64,000 nucleotides of DNA from assembly GCA_029974595.1 (NCBI GenBank), contig JARKRC010000056.1, forward strand, positions 1 through 64,000, written 5' to 3'. The translations under genes and the position numbers were made by a program. The stretch is from Ereboglobus sp. (GTDB lineage Bacteria > Verrucomicrobiota > Verrucomicrobiia > Opitutales > Opitutaceae). The first letter of the stretch is position 1. The number at the start of each line of letters is the position of its first letter. The notes beneath the pieces are model-generated. The model made no database searches. It saw only the letters and a list, made by a program, of their open reading frames with translations, and was not told the DNA's origin. Positions 10,701-19,744 of this stretch are shown here, one piece after another.

Positions 10701-13700
10701 GCAACTGGTCGCTGACCGGCGCATCCTTGCTGGATATCGGCGCCAACAGCCTGCCGAAGACATTCACCGTGGCCGACCTCGGCCTTTGGAACACTTCCTC
10801 TATATTGCAGGTGCTGAATTGGGACGGCGTCCAGTCGGTCGGCGGTGGCAACACGCAAATCGTCATCGGCCACTACACCGGCTCCATGGAATATGTCCCG
10901 AATGTCTGGTTCCAAGGCTACGCCCCCGGCGCGATCCTGCTCGACAAGACAGGCGGGACCAAGGAACTGGTGCCCTATGCCCAATCCTTCAACTGGACGG
11001 GCATGAACAGTTCCGACTGGACCGCCGCCCCTAACTGGAGCAGCTACCAGCAGCCCAATGGCGTGGGCGCCAGCGCGACTTTCGGCGATGCCGCCCAAAT
11101 CTCCGCCAGCGGTTCGAACATCCAGCTCAACGAAAACAAGACACTGGGCACGCTGATCTTTGACGGCACCCGCGGCCAGCGCTTCAACATCAGCAGCAAT
11201 GGAAGCCCCGCCATCATTTTCGATTTCCCGGGGGATATCAAACACGACCCCAATGTCACCGCGTTCATCCTGATGCGCAACAACTCGGACGCGCTTATCA
11301 CCACGCCGATCGACCTGCGCGTGAACCTGCAGATAGACAATGTGAGCGGGGCGGATCTGGAGCTTGCCGGCGCCATATTCGATGATTTCGGCACCGGCCG
11401 CAAGGTGACCAAGACAGGCGGCGGGATGCTCACCCTCTCCAGCAGCGCCAATATCTTCAAGAACGGCATGGATCTCGTGGACGGCCTGCTGCGCATCAAC
11501 GCCAGCGAGACGCTGCTCAACGGGTATGTTGCTGCGGGGCCGATCGGCACCGGCGTGTTCACCATCACCGGCGGCTCCATCGAGGCACTCGGCCAGGATC
11601 GCACCCTGAGCAACCGCCTCGTGATCGGCGGCGATTTCGGCGTCGTCGGCAGCCACACGCTCACGCTGGCGTATGACGCCACGGTAAACGGATTGCCGGG
11701 CATCCTGACCCGGGACAGCACCATCACCGTGGACTCCGGCGCGGCGCTGGTGATCGGCGCGAAAAACACGCTGGCGGTTGCCTTGGCTGACGGCGCCACG
11801 AGCGCCAAAATCACCAAAGACGGCGAGGGCCTCCTGAAAATTGACAGCGTGCTCGGCTCCGATCACGCCTACGGCCTGCGGGTAAACGCGGGCACCTTGG
11901 TGCTGACCGGCACCAATGCATACCAAGGCGGCACTGAATTGGCCGGCGGAGTGCTGGCCGTTACCAACAACCAGGCGTTGAGCAGCGGCACGCTCAAGGC
12001 ATTGGGCAGCGGCACACTGCGCGCGGACGCGAATCTGGACAATATGGCCAACGCCATCGACGTGACCGCAAACCTCACGATACAAAATGCAGACGGGAAC
12101 AGCGTGGCGACCGACGCGACGCTCTCCGGCGTGATCAGCGGCGGCGGCAACATCGCCAAGACCGGCGCGGGGCTGCTGACGCTGACGGGCGAAAGCACGC
12201 ACACAGGCACGCTGGCGGTGACCACCGGCACAGTGAATGTCGGCGGCGGCGGCGCGACCGGCAGCCTCGTGAGCAATGTGAACATTTCCTCCGCCGCGCA
12301 GTTGCTCTTTGACCGCACGACCAGCTCCATCTTTGGCGGGCGGCTCTTCGGGACCGGCACCCTCGTGAAACAAGGCTCGGGCACGCTGACCCTCACCGGG
12401 ACGAGCGCGGCCTACACCGGCAACAGCGCGCTTCGGGAAGGCACCCTCGTGGTGGCGGCCAACCAAGCGCTGGGCAGCGGCACGCTGACCATGAGCGACG
12501 CGACCACGCTCGGCTACGCCGACGCGGTGACGCTCTCGAACGCCGTCAACGTGCTTGCTTCCGGCACCTTCAATGTGACCGGCGGGACGGCGACGCAATC
12601 GGGCGTGATCAGCGGCGCGAACATTTGGAAGACCGGCTCGGGCAACCTGACGCTGACGGGCAGCAACACCTACAGCGGGACGACCACGGTGAGCGGCGGG
12701 GAGTTGCAGATTGGTAACGGCGGAACGAGCGGCAGCATCCTTGCGATGACGGATGCGAGCAAGACGGTGAGCGTGGGCGCGGGAGCGTCGGTGGTGTTCA
12801 ACCGCAGCGACACCGTGGCTTACAGCGGGACGATCACCGGCGGCGGCGCCGTGGTGCAGCGCGGAAACGGGCTGCTGTTGTTCGAAAACCAGCAATCATA
12901 CACCGGCGGCAGCACGGTGGAAAGCGGGACGATGAAGATCGCCAACGGAGGTGAAATCGGCAGCAGCGGCGAGCGGATCGACATCAAGTCCGGCGCGACA
13001 TTCTACATCGGCGAAAGCGGTGACAATTACGGTTTGGTGAACACCTATTCGGGCAGCGGCACGCTGGTGATTGATCTGGCCGAGACCAGCCATGCGAGCG
13101 GGACCTACACGATCACCTTTGCCAACAACAGCGCCAACGCGCAGGCCTACGGGCAGGATTTCCACGGCACGGTGGAAATGCGCAACACCGCGTTTGTGGT
13201 GAACGACCGGATGCAGACGTTCATGAACGCCGGCACATCCTCGCTGCGGACGACGGAGGGCAGCTACGGCACCCTGGCCGGCACCGGAGGCACGGCGCGG
13301 CGCATCGACGGCGCCGTGGAGTTTGCAGGCGGCATCTTCCAGTGGAACTTTGACAACGCGAACAACCCATTGGCCCGCCTCGATGCCGGCAAGATCAGTA
13401 TCAGCGCGCCGACGGAGTTCCGACTGAACCTGCAAGCCATGCTGCAAACCAATACCAGTGGGACGCAGGGAGTGGCTTCGCTATTCGACACGGTGGTCAA
13501 CGGCGCGGATTCGCTGTTGCTGGGCAGGAGCGACGCGGCGATTGACGGCGCGTCGAATTGGACGAACCTCAAATACTCCACCAACAACGGCGCGACGTGG
13601 AGCAATCTCACCACACCGATGCGACAGGGAATCGCGCAAAACAATACGGAAGTGGGCAAGGGCACGTTCGACTGGACGACCTATGCTGCGACCGGCAGCA

Positions 13701-16700
13701 ACAGCCAGGAACTGCGCGTGGGTTACAAGCTCAAGCGGATCGAAATCTTCCAGGACACAACGCTGGAAGTGACGCTCGGCGCGGACGATACGAGCAACCT
13801 GCTCGACCTCACGCTGACCGACTATGTTTACAACGCGACGGACGGCGCGGCCTATTCCGGTTCGGCGGGCTCGGGTAATGTGCGTTACAGCGACATCACT
13901 GGCAGCGGCACGGGCATCCGGGTGGGCATGGCCAACAGCTACACCGGCACAACCTTCATCAGCGGCAGCACGACACTGGTGCTGGACAACAACGAGGCGC
14001 TGGGCGGGGACACACGGCACACGGTGCTGGTGAGCGCTACCGGCGCAGGGGCCGTGCTGGACGTGAACGGCCACACCGCCAATGTCGGCGGTCTGCAAGT
14101 TGCTGGCGGCGGCCGGATCGACCTCAATGGCGGCGCGGTGAACATTGTCGACAACCAGTCCGGCCAGCCCGGTGTGACCGCGATTGCGCTTGGCGGCGGC
14201 ACGATGGACGGCAACGACGCGCTGACTGGCAGCGGTACCCTGAACACGACTTTCGGCCACCTTGTCATCAGCGGCAGCAACGGCGGCTTCCACGCTACCA
14301 CCACCATCGCCGACAGCGCGACGGTGACGCTGCAAAATACGGCGGGTCTGGGCGACGGTGCGATCGCGGACGACGGCCTGCTCATCTTTGCCGGTGCGAC
14401 AGGCACGAACACGAACGCCATCGGCGGCGCAGGACTGGTGAGCGCTAACAACGCCGCCAACGTGGTGCTGGGCGGCAGCAACACCTTCAGCGGCACATGG
14501 CAGATCGCCGCCGGCAGCGCGCTCAAGGCGATCAGCGCCGACAGCCTCGGTTCGGGCAAAGTCGCCGACAGCGGCACGCTCGTCCTCGGCGGCGCAGCCG
14601 GCTACCAGTTGCAAGCCGGCAATGAAATCAGCGGCACGGGCATGCTGGTGAAGGAAGATGCCAACACCGTGACCATCAGCCACAGCAATGCCTACACGGG
14701 TGACACCTTCGTCAATTCGGGCACGCTGCGCCTGACGGCGGAAAACGCCATCGGTGCCGCCGGAACCGCAAATGTTACGGGCGCGCTCGATCTCGCCCTG
14801 ACCGGTTCCTTTGCCAACGCGATTACCGGCGGCGGCACCGCGCAGGTCAGCGGTAGCGTCGTCATCACCGGCACCAACACGATCGCGACATGGCTCGTGA
14901 CCGGCGCGGGCTCGGTCACCGGACAGGACAATCTCGGCTCGGGCGAGGTGAACCTCGACGGCGGCGCGCTCACCGTGAGCAGCACGGCGTGGGAATTTAC
15001 CAACGCGCTCACCGGCGACGGCACGCTCGTCGCGAACATCTCACCGGCGACGGGCACCTTTGCCTTTGCATTAAGCGCGGCCCACACGACTGCCTTTACC
15101 GGCGCAGTTAACATGCAGAGCGGATTTTTCCAACTCGACGCGACAAGCGGCGCGGCGGGCACGGGCATCATGCGCCAGGCCGCGCTCGTTCTCGGCACAA
15201 GCGGCAGCACGCTGCTGGACAGCGGCACCTATTACCTCGGCGGCCTGACCTTCGACGGCGGTGTGTTGAAAGTGCAGATGAAAGACGCCACGCGTCCCGA
15301 AGGCGCGCTGATCGTGGGCGATCTGAGCGCGGCTGCGGGCAGCAAGGTGGCCCTCGACAACTGGGACCGGGTCAGCGGCACGATGCCCGACGGCACGGAC
15401 TTTTTCCATCAGGACAGCGGCACGACCTTCCAGCAAATCGTCCGGGCCACCGGCAGCGTCGATGACGTTGGCGCGCAGCTTGACCTCTATGACTTCAGCG
15501 GTTCGCTCATCAGCGATCCGAATCGCAAACAGATCGCCGAAAACGGCGGCGTGAGCGGCACGGCGACCTACGACTACGGCGCGCAGGTGGTGGACAGTGG
15601 CGGCAACCGCGGCCTCTACCTCGCTTACATGCTGCGCGAACTTTCCGCCAACAGCGGCACGAGCGTGACCATCAACAACGCGGGCACGCAGGATGCGGCC
15701 AACACGCTGACGGCGAAACTCACCGGTGCCGGCGGGTTCGTCATGAGCGGCACAGGCGTTTACTACATCGGCAGCGCGAGCAGCGATTACACCGGCACGA
15801 CCTCGGTCGTTGGCGGCACCGTGGCCCTGCACTCAAACAACGGCTTTGGCAACACCGCCCATCTCGGCCTCGCGACGGACACCGGCGCCGATCTCAACGG
15901 CAAGGCGCAAACCGTGGGCGCGCTCGACAACGAAGGCGCGCTCCACTTCAACGGCGGCACGCTCACGATCAGCGGCACGAACGGAAACAGCGCGAGCAAC
16001 GGAACCCTCGACGGCGCGGGCGCGCTCGTCATCCAAAGCAGCACGCTCACCGTCAACGGAGCCAACGCAACGGTGACCGCAAGCGCTTCGATCAACAGCG
16101 CGGCGACGCTCGTCCTGAACGACGTGGAAGGCTTCGGCACCGGCAGAATCATCGACGACGGCAAACTGGTCTTCGCCGCCGCCACCGGCACGAATGCCAA
16201 CGCCATCGGCGGTGCGGGCCTCGTCAGCGCGATGAATGCGGCCAGTGTCGTCCTTGGCGGAACGAACACCGCCTTCAGCGGCACATGGCAGATCGCCGAG
16301 GATAGCGCGCTCAAGGCGACCAGCGCCGACAGCCTCGGCTCGGGCAAAGTCGAGGACAGCGGCACGCTCGTCCTCGGAGGAATATCCGATTACCAACTGC
16401 AAACAGCGAATGAAATCAGCGGCAGCGGCATGCTGATAAAGGAAGACGCGAACACCGTGACCATCAGCCATTCCAACAGTTACACCGGCGGCAGCGTGAT
16501 CACCGGCGGCACGTTGCGATTGGCCAACCTGCAAGGCAGCGGCACGGGCGACATCCAAAACAATGCAGCCCTCGATCTCGCCGCCACCGGCACCTTCGCC
16601 AATAACATCAGCGGCACGACGTCCGCGGTTACGACCATCAGCGGCTCCGGCGTGAGCATCACCGGCGGCAACACGCAGTTCATCGGCACCTGGGAGATTA

Positions 16701-19700
16701 CTGGTAGCGGCACGATGACCGCCCTGCAAAACCTCGGCGCGAGCGGCACGACAAAAATCGACATCGCGAGCGGTGGCAATCTGGCGCTCGTCGGCATGGG
16801 CGGCGACTACACCTTCGATCAGGAGTTGACCGGCGCGGGCGGTCTGGTGCTTGCGAATACCGGCACGCTCAATTTTGGGACGGCAACGGGCAATGCGTTC
16901 ACCGGCACGGTGACGCTGCAATCGAACGACTTTGTCCTCGATGCGGTGAATGCCGCGCCGCTGGCGAACGCCACCTTGGAAATCTCCGACGACAACTTCA
17001 CGAACGTCGCCTCGGGCACGCACACCGTCGCCAACCTCGCGTTGAACAGCGGCACGATCCGGTTTGCGCTGGACTCGAGCGGCACGGCGGCGGAAGGCAT
17101 CATCAGCACCGGCACGCTCTCCCTCGGCGGCTCGACAGTTGTTGTGGTTAATACCGGCAGCTTCAATCACACGCTCCCGCTCCTGCAGCAGGACGAAGCC
17201 AGCGAAGTCCAGCTCGTCGCGGCGACCGCGCACGAAGGCGCGACGTTTGTCACCGGCAGCAATCTCGTCGATCAGGACGGCGCGATGTTGAGCAACGCGA
17301 CGCAAAAAGACATCGTGCAAGGCGGCGCGACGACCGCGAGCGGCACCTATGATTTTGCGGCCACGGCCAGCGGCAGCGGCTTGCATCTCGGCTACGAGCT
17401 GGTCGCGCTCGACCTGCTCGCCGGGCAGACGACCGTCCTCGACAACGAGACCGACTTTATCAACGGCGGCGCCGAATTGCACGCACTGGTCAGTGGCTCG
17501 GGCCACTTGGAAATCAGCGCGACCAGCGCGATCCGGCTCAACAACGCGGGCAACACCTACACCGGCGAAACCCGCGTGACCAGCGGCACGCTCGTCGTTG
17601 GGAACAGCGGCGCACTGGGTGAAACCAGCCTGCTCGCCATCAGCGACACCGCGACGGCCGATCTCAATGGCAAGGCGCAGACCATCGGCTCGCTCGACAA
17701 CGAAGGCGCGCTCCACTTCAACGGCGGAGCGCTGACGATCAGCGGCACGACCGGAAACAGTCTGAGCACCGGCGAACTCAGCGGCCCGGGCTCGCTCGTC
17801 ATTGCAAGCAGCACGCTCACCATCGCCAACGCCAATCACAGTCTCGACGTGACCGCGACCATCGCCGCCGGCGCGACCGCGGATCTCAAGCACGCCTCTG
17901 GCCTGGGCGACACCGGTTCGGTCGCAACTGACGGCACCCTGCGGCTCGACATTCAGTCTTCGGACCTTCAGGTCTTCAGTCTTTCCCTCTCGGGAACCGG
18001 CGCCTTGCTGAAAACCAGCGGCGGCACGGTGGCGATTGCCACGGCGAACCCCGGCTTTGGCGGCTCGGCCCGCGTGGAAGGCGGACGGCTCCTCCTCGAG
18101 AACCTGATGGCGCTCAACACCGCCACCGTGAACATTTCCTCCGGGGCGACCTTGGAATACCGCGGCGTTTCCGGCACATTGGGCAACACGATCGAAGGCT
18201 CCGGTACGCTCGCGATCACGAACAGCGGCCCGTTTGTGATCGTGCACGACAACGCCGTTGAAAACACCATAGTGGAAAACGCCGTGGTTCATCTCAGCGC
18301 GACCCGCGCGCTGGGCTCCGATACTGCGGGCGTGCGCGCCGACAGCCGTTCGGAAATCTGGATCGGAATCGACGGCGCGAGCCTCGGCCGCACTGCGCTT
18401 GACGGCGCGAAGCTCGCCTTCAATCCCGCGGGTTCCGGCTTCAAACAGGCGACGCTCGCCAGCCTCTCCGGCTCCGGAACCTTGATTTTTAATGCCGATT
18501 TCACCGATGCCTCCGGACTCAGGGCTCCCGGCGACATCGCCGACCATCTCGCAGTGACAGGCAGCAGCTCCGGCGCGTTTATCGTGCACGTCGAGCCCGC
18601 GAACTTTGGGTTGCCCGGCACCGACGAGACTGCGATACCGCTCATCACCGATACGACCGGCTCGGCGGCCTATCAACTCGACGTTGAAAAAATGGAGTTC
18701 GGTATGACCGAGTTCAAGTTTGCCAATGGAGCGGCCTCAGACAGCACGCTGCCGCTCGATCCGGGCACTTGGTATTTGTACAGCACGGGCCTCTCGCAGT
18801 CCGCCGACGTAATCATCAACACGGCCGCGCTGCTGGCGAAGGACTGGCATTACTCGCTCGACGCACTTTATCTACGCATGGGCGATCTGCGCTCCGAAAA
18901 TCTCCGCGGCGCGAACACCTCCGGCGGCGCGCTCTCCGGCAACGTGTGGGTCAGGTCGCGCGCATACCGCCTGAACGCGACGAACCCGGAAACCGGGCGC
19001 GGCGTCCGCCAATACGCCTACGGCGTGACCGCCGGCGGCGACAAGGCGTTCGGAACCGAAACCGGCGTAAACCTCCTCGGCGGCTTCCTCGACATGGGCC
19101 GCATCGACCGCGACTTTGGCCGCAACAGCACCGGCGCGAGCGTCAATGTCTCCGCGGGCCTCTACGGCACCCTCCTCAAAAACAACGGCTGGTACGCCGA
19201 CCTCGTCGCGAAGGCCGACCGCTACAAGCACAACCTCGACGTGGCCACAGTGAACGGACGCCCCGTGCGCGGCCACTACAACACCAAGGCCTATGGAGCG
19301 TCATTGGAAATCGGACGCCGCCTCCAGCGCGCCGACGGCTGGTGGATCGAGCCCGGAATGCAGGCCGCCGTCGCGCGGCTCTCCGGCGCGAGCTACCGCA
19401 CGACTCCGGCCAATGTTGCGGTCAATGTGAAGGTTGATGATACGACCGCCGCGCAGTATCGGGGGCTCGTGCGCTTTGGCCGCCAGCTCGGCGAGAGCCG
19501 CTGGACGCCCTATGGCAAGGTCGCCGCCGTCCGCACCGCTGGCTCCGGCGGAAAAATCCTCGCCCACGACCGCGAGTTCACGCCCGACTTCGACGGCTGG
19601 CGGGTCGAGTTCGGAGCGGGCGCGGGCTACCGCATCAACGACCTCAGCCAGGTGTATTTGGATTACGAATACGGCAAAGCCTCCCTCTACGAGCGCCCGT

Positions 19701-19735
19701 GGGCCCTCAACCTCGGCTACCGCAGACTCTGGTAA
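4799..19735 (+). CDS. Giant modular autotransporter with PATR repeats
   Basis: A 4978-residue type V secreted surface protein. The ATG at 4799 is chosen because it begins a signal peptide (MDKRP, hydrophobic core about residues 12-28, ending near LRAQ); the upstream in-frame sequence is the antisense of a transposase remnant. The passenger (about 35-4700) is made almost wholly of Gly/Ser/Thr/Asn-rich autotransporter-associated beta-strand repeats (NTFSGGV, GTGTLTLTG and similar), predicting a very long beta-helix. Aromatic module starts (FEWTG, FEWSG, FNWTG) occur at residues 631, 1250 and 2064, and a different module type starts at about 2978, 3608 and 4197. Residues about 4714-4978 form an autotransporter beta-barrel ending in an aromatic residue (RRLW). 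Cys is essentially absent from the passenger. The role is probably adhesion or surface coat; no catalytic domain is visible. No frameshift interrupts the 15 kb. Confidence 0.92.
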   Translation: MDKRPTATISSILIKFVLACASLLLLPEPALRAQFSGTFTGSNSTWNDATSWYPSGVPGSTATYDTAVFDDSIAAANGTKIITVDGLFNLNGLSLTASLDQALILTDNGVAGRGFHLGGASAGISLPGNAFLTVDTNVSLDASASLINSQGAMTFNAGKTFDIAGHDLLVHTAIGSAVTRIRSTIVGTTGGITKTGAGILELYGNNTFDGGVKFYDGTLRLGHNFALGSGVFEIGNGSTPTDLMVIELLTPSLVLTNQVVWNNDLSIVNGVTLTQKSITFDYAGQIQLNNGIRQLNISDLTKVVFGRDLVLAGSGGLQVSGGSLSEVNFLNGNNTFSGGYVQWLRQATIGSGTSNITLGALDAGHNYIGTGAVEVNGNGFTLSLNPGAGHTANLRGNITLDYGAILDVTNGSVLLDGAVLANGANNLGNKFIFRGDTDFADASFVNAPDLYFTTTGLITISGTGMGTGLNRMILNNTGTIALASGASNIGAAYIRVEKGALALGADDQIQAGTALFMGDGASLRANGFSTAFSGGLSWTATGTRVIDFGVGGMNALDFGAGSTGGAGVVYVQNWLEGSNHVLFADDISSASWRNNIRFDGYNWNMGVQVIDNAGKYELIPTEGTPSAPNTFEWTGSAFYSSGITSANMWDAPGNWDINRIPSFGAGSTMIFGNKYDYSPSLALPGSVTVGSLLFNRTSSSYNTAIISGGTLIMDSGTAGVAAQMKKSYYDAGTISSPIQLNSDLSLGRTDTSTPSGSYYRTLSGTIGDGANGPGAIVIDGGAWYLSNYNNTFTGGVTLNDGGMLRIVSSGSNSSLGKGELTINGGVLWGATIYNKVNFNGDFVISNPGSNPTNFYATGNAANDIIWLNSDITITGRWGGPGNLAWGNYSYLYFREGRNLQGTGGLALAGSWDGLATYAADSNFSGGYTQRGGTMQVQANSASANGSVVFGELAAGKNYLGIGDITLNGGNIAVYPKSTTSSVEFRNGVVVTASSGAFTVNTAPVYFRDGSTLRLFNNGSFTGGSDVVLSDMNLVGANSTTAGNMTVGRNLVVGDVTVSQMPNITMSGVSRVMADSGTTLLTGLGRFSRSTSLTTTTIDSSISQLGASQFYINSGRLQFTRDNQVAGTANLYLYSTGIINSAGFENTFGNLYIYGDSTMELGTGGELFFSGLGSWATTGVIPLLNIQNDSGEWNTTGNLTLGGEHVWFNTNPFSANDVRLANIAFTGYTRGAAMVYNGGKYELVAAGEKGFEWSGGGLTDTNWNTGANWYGNAAPDAAGAIAIFRDADDALSGKTIRLSGSRTLGKILFEATSGAGFTIAPTSAADTLTFANGGSQAVIDFAGASAPTISANVILADSLLVDHRSSTRQLTLSGAISGTGGIRFTVDPTTLGSTTNQNYYLTLSGSNSFSGGVEQQGGRLYIYHNNALGTGTYTITGTASTYINANRIVTNALKLDGGLYAEGSSTSYSLTFKGNTGLLTSGTKNIYIGSGMGQLVFDSDYVLTGPGGLSVRSYSYPSTAYLLTMRGQNTFTGGVTLNNGIIRIGASSQIVNGQVISGPLGTGTYTFSYGMTAMDNASQHYVIHNPLSLGTNSTAYLGYYGVTSLQAGSLTFDSVEDLKLRSGVNTFYPMGARVEFKNAITNPDAGTGSLTLAMYTNTPAFLRLSGSNSFTGGVTVNSNYTNSTAYQPTLSLGHDAALGTGMLTLTGYYSTLEAYGADRNIGNLINFSNSSGYTTFFTATGGAQRLLFSGTGNSTLSSGTKVWDVAGGMTVTFGPAHNLAGTGASITKQGAGELQLLAPNSTFGNLTVSAGTVSTSLLAGHDMVLQGAASGTRDSYFGTGILSVNGASAVARIVTWSDGDETGDVYLNGNLTVSNGGRLQIVGGGNLHLNSNQTVSTVGGGNISISDGGSLVKEGIGTLSTLNTNIIAPIVIRSGTLSLATTNLLNNVGNLEMAGGGLMLNGLSQTLGGNWSLTGASLLDIGANSLPKTFTVADLGLWNTSSILQVLNWDGVQSVGGGNTQIVIGHYTGSMEYVPNVWFQGYAPGAILLDKTGGTKELVPYAQSFNWTGMNSSDWTAAPNWSSYQQPNGVGASATFGDAAQISASGSNIQLNENKTLGTLIFDGTRGQRFNISSNGSPAIIFDFPGDIKHDPNVTAFILMRNNSDALITTPIDLRVNLQIDNVSGADLELAGAIFDDFGTGRKVTKTGGGMLTLSSSANIFKNGMDLVDGLLRINASETLLNGYVAAGPIGTGVFTITGGSIEALGQDRTLSNRLVIGGDFGVVGSHTLTLAYDATVNGLPGILTRDSTITVDSGAALVIGAKNTLAVALADGATSAKITKDGEGLLKIDSVLGSDHAYGLRVNAGTLVLTGTNAYQGGTELAGGVLAVTNNQALSSGTLKALGSGTLRADANLDNMANAIDVTANLTIQNADGNSVATDATLSGVISGGGNIAKTGAGLLTLTGESTHTGTLAVTTGTVNVGGGGATGSLVSNVNISSAAQLLFDRTTSSIFGGRLFGTGTLVKQGSGTLTLTGTSAAYTGNSALREGTLVVAANQALGSGTLTMSDATTLGYADAVTLSNAVNVLASGTFNVTGGTATQSGVISGANIWKTGSGNLTLTGSNTYSGTTTVSGGELQIGNGGTSGSILAMTDASKTVSVGAGASVVFNRSDTVAYSGTITGGGAVVQRGNGLLLFENQQSYTGGSTVESGTMKIANGGEIGSSGERIDIKSGATFYIGESGDNYGLVNTYSGSGTLVIDLAETSHASGTYTITFANNSANAQAYGQDFHGTVEMRNTAFVVNDRMQTFMNAGTSSLRTTEGSYGTLAGTGGTARRIDGAVEFAGGIFQWNFDNANNPLARLDAGKISISAPTEFRLNLQAMLQTNTSGTQGVASLFDTVVNGADSLLLGRSDAAIDGASNWTNLKYSTNNGATWSNLTTPMRQGIAQNNTEVGKGTFDWTTYAATGSNSQELRVGYKLKRIEIFQDTTLEVTLGADDTSNLLDLTLTDYVYNATDGAAYSGSAGSGNVRYSDITGSGTGIRVGMANSYTGTTFISGSTTLVLDNNEALGGDTRHTVLVSATGAGAVLDVNGHTANVGGLQVAGGGRIDLNGGAVNIVDNQSGQPGVTAIALGGGTMDGNDALTGSGTLNTTFGHLVISGSNGGFHATTTIADSATVTLQNTAGLGDGAIADDGLLIFAGATGTNTNAIGGAGLVSANNAANVVLGGSNTFSGTWQIAAGSALKAISADSLGSGKVADSGTLVLGGAAGYQLQAGNEISGTGMLVKEDANTVTISHSNAYTGDTFVNSGTLRLTAENAIGAAGTANVTGALDLALTGSFANAITGGGTAQVSGSVVITGTNTIATWLVTGAGSVTGQDNLGSGEVNLDGGALTVSSTAWEFTNALTGDGTLVANISPATGTFAFALSAAHTTAFTGAVNMQSGFFQLDATSGAAGTGIMRQAALVLGTSGSTLLDSGTYYLGGLTFDGGVLKVQMKDATRPEGALIVGDLSAAAGSKVALDNWDRVSGTMPDGTDFFHQDSGTTFQQIVRATGSVDDVGAQLDLYDFSGSLISDPNRKQIAENGGVSGTATYDYGAQVVDSGGNRGLYLAYMLRELSANSGTSVTINNAGTQDAANTLTAKLTGAGGFVMSGTGVYYIGSASSDYTGTTSVVGGTVALHSNNGFGNTAHLGLATDTGADLNGKAQTVGALDNEGALHFNGGTLTISGTNGNSASNGTLDGAGALVIQSSTLTVNGANATVTASASINSAATLVLNDVEGFGTGRIIDDGKLVFAAATGTNANAIGGAGLVSAMNAASVVLGGTNTAFSGTWQIAEDSALKATSADSLGSGKVEDSGTLVLGGISDYQLQTANEISGSGMLIKEDANTVTISHSNSYTGGSVITGGTLRLANLQGSGTGDIQNNAALDLAATGTFANNISGTTSAVTTISGSGVSITGGNTQFIGTWEITGSGTMTALQNLGASGTTKIDIASGGNLALVGMGGDYTFDQELTGAGGLVLANTGTLNFGTATGNAFTGTVTLQSNDFVLDAVNAAPLANATLEISDDNFTNVASGTHTVANLALNSGTIRFALDSSGTAAEGIISTGTLSLGGSTVVVVNTGSFNHTLPLLQQDEASEVQLVAATAHEGATFVTGSNLVDQDGAMLSNATQKDIVQGGATTASGTYDFAATASGSGLHLGYELVALDLLAGQTTVLDNETDFINGGAELHALVSGSGHLEISATSAIRLNNAGNTYTGETRVTSGTLVVGNSGALGETSLLAISDTATADLNGKAQTIGSLDNEGALHFNGGALTISGTTGNSLSTGELSGPGSLVIASSTLTIANANHSLDVTATIAAGATADLKHASGLGDTGSVATDGTLRLDIQSSDLQVFSLSLSGTGALLKTSGGTVAIATANPGFGGSARVEGGRLLLENLMALNTATVNISSGATLEYRGVSGTLGNTIEGSGTLAITNSGPFVIVHDNAVENTIVENAVVHLSATRALGSDTAGVRADSRSEIWIGIDGASLGRTALDGAKLAFNPAGSGFKQATLASLSGSGTLIFNADFTDASGLRAPGDIADHLAVTGSSSGAFIVHVEPANFGLPGTDETAIPLITDTTGSAAYQLDVEKMEFGMTEFKFANGAASDSTLPLDPGTWYLYSTGLSQSADVIINTAALLAKDWHYSLDALYLRMGDLRSENLRGANTSGGALSGNVWVRSRAYRLNATNPETGRGVRQYAYGVTAGGDKAFGTETGVNLLGGFLDMGRIDRDFGRNSTGASVNVSAGLYGTLLKNNGWYADLVAKADRYKHNLDVATVNGRPVRGHYNTKAYGASLEIGRRLQRADGWWIEPGMQAAVARLSGASYRTTPANVAVNVKVDDTTAAQYRGLVRFGRQLGESRWTPYGKVAAVRTAGSGGKILAHDREFTPDFDGWRVEFGAGAGYRINDLSQVYLDYEYGKASLYERPWALNLGYRRLW
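4908..10987 (+). repeat. N-terminal passenger modules (three tandem, fourth begins)
   Basis: Protein-level modules start near 4908, 6689, 8546 and 10988. Each opens with a W-rich motif (STWNDATSW, FEWTG..NW, FEWSG..NW, FNWTG..NW) followed by an acidic strand such as AVFDD or AIFRD. Each of the first three closes with F-x-GY ... GA ... GKYELxP (FDGY, FTGY, FQGY). Spacings are about 1.8, 1.9 and 2.4 kb. In related secreted PATR proteins such a closing segment lies just before the C-terminal anchor, so each block resembles a complete stand-alone passenger. That reading is inference. Confidence 0.65.
13730..18790 (+). repeat. C-terminal passenger modules in three tandem copies
   Basis: Copies begin near 13730, 15620 and 17387. 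The opening is GYKLKRIEIF, AYMLRELSAN or GYELVALDLL, followed by a long PATR stretch. The second and third openings are preceded by similar linkers (GVSGTATYDYGA, TTASGTYDFAA). Near-identical stretches are obvious at DNA level. One pair is 14387-14700 and 16172-16488 (GAGLVSA, FSGTWQIA, SADSLGSGKV, EDANTVTISHSN). Another is 15890-15957 and 17660-17727 (DLNGKAQT, LDNEGALHFNGG). These fit recent segmental duplication. Confidence 0.75.
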
Positions 19736-19744
19736 ACTCTGACC

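Noticed and set aside
10184-12895. 903-residue minus-strand open frame inside the autotransporter gene
   Set aside because: Low-complexity His/Arg/Ala/Gly shadow of the repeat-rich coding strand, with no domain; the same holds for the 947-residue frame at 15833-18676.
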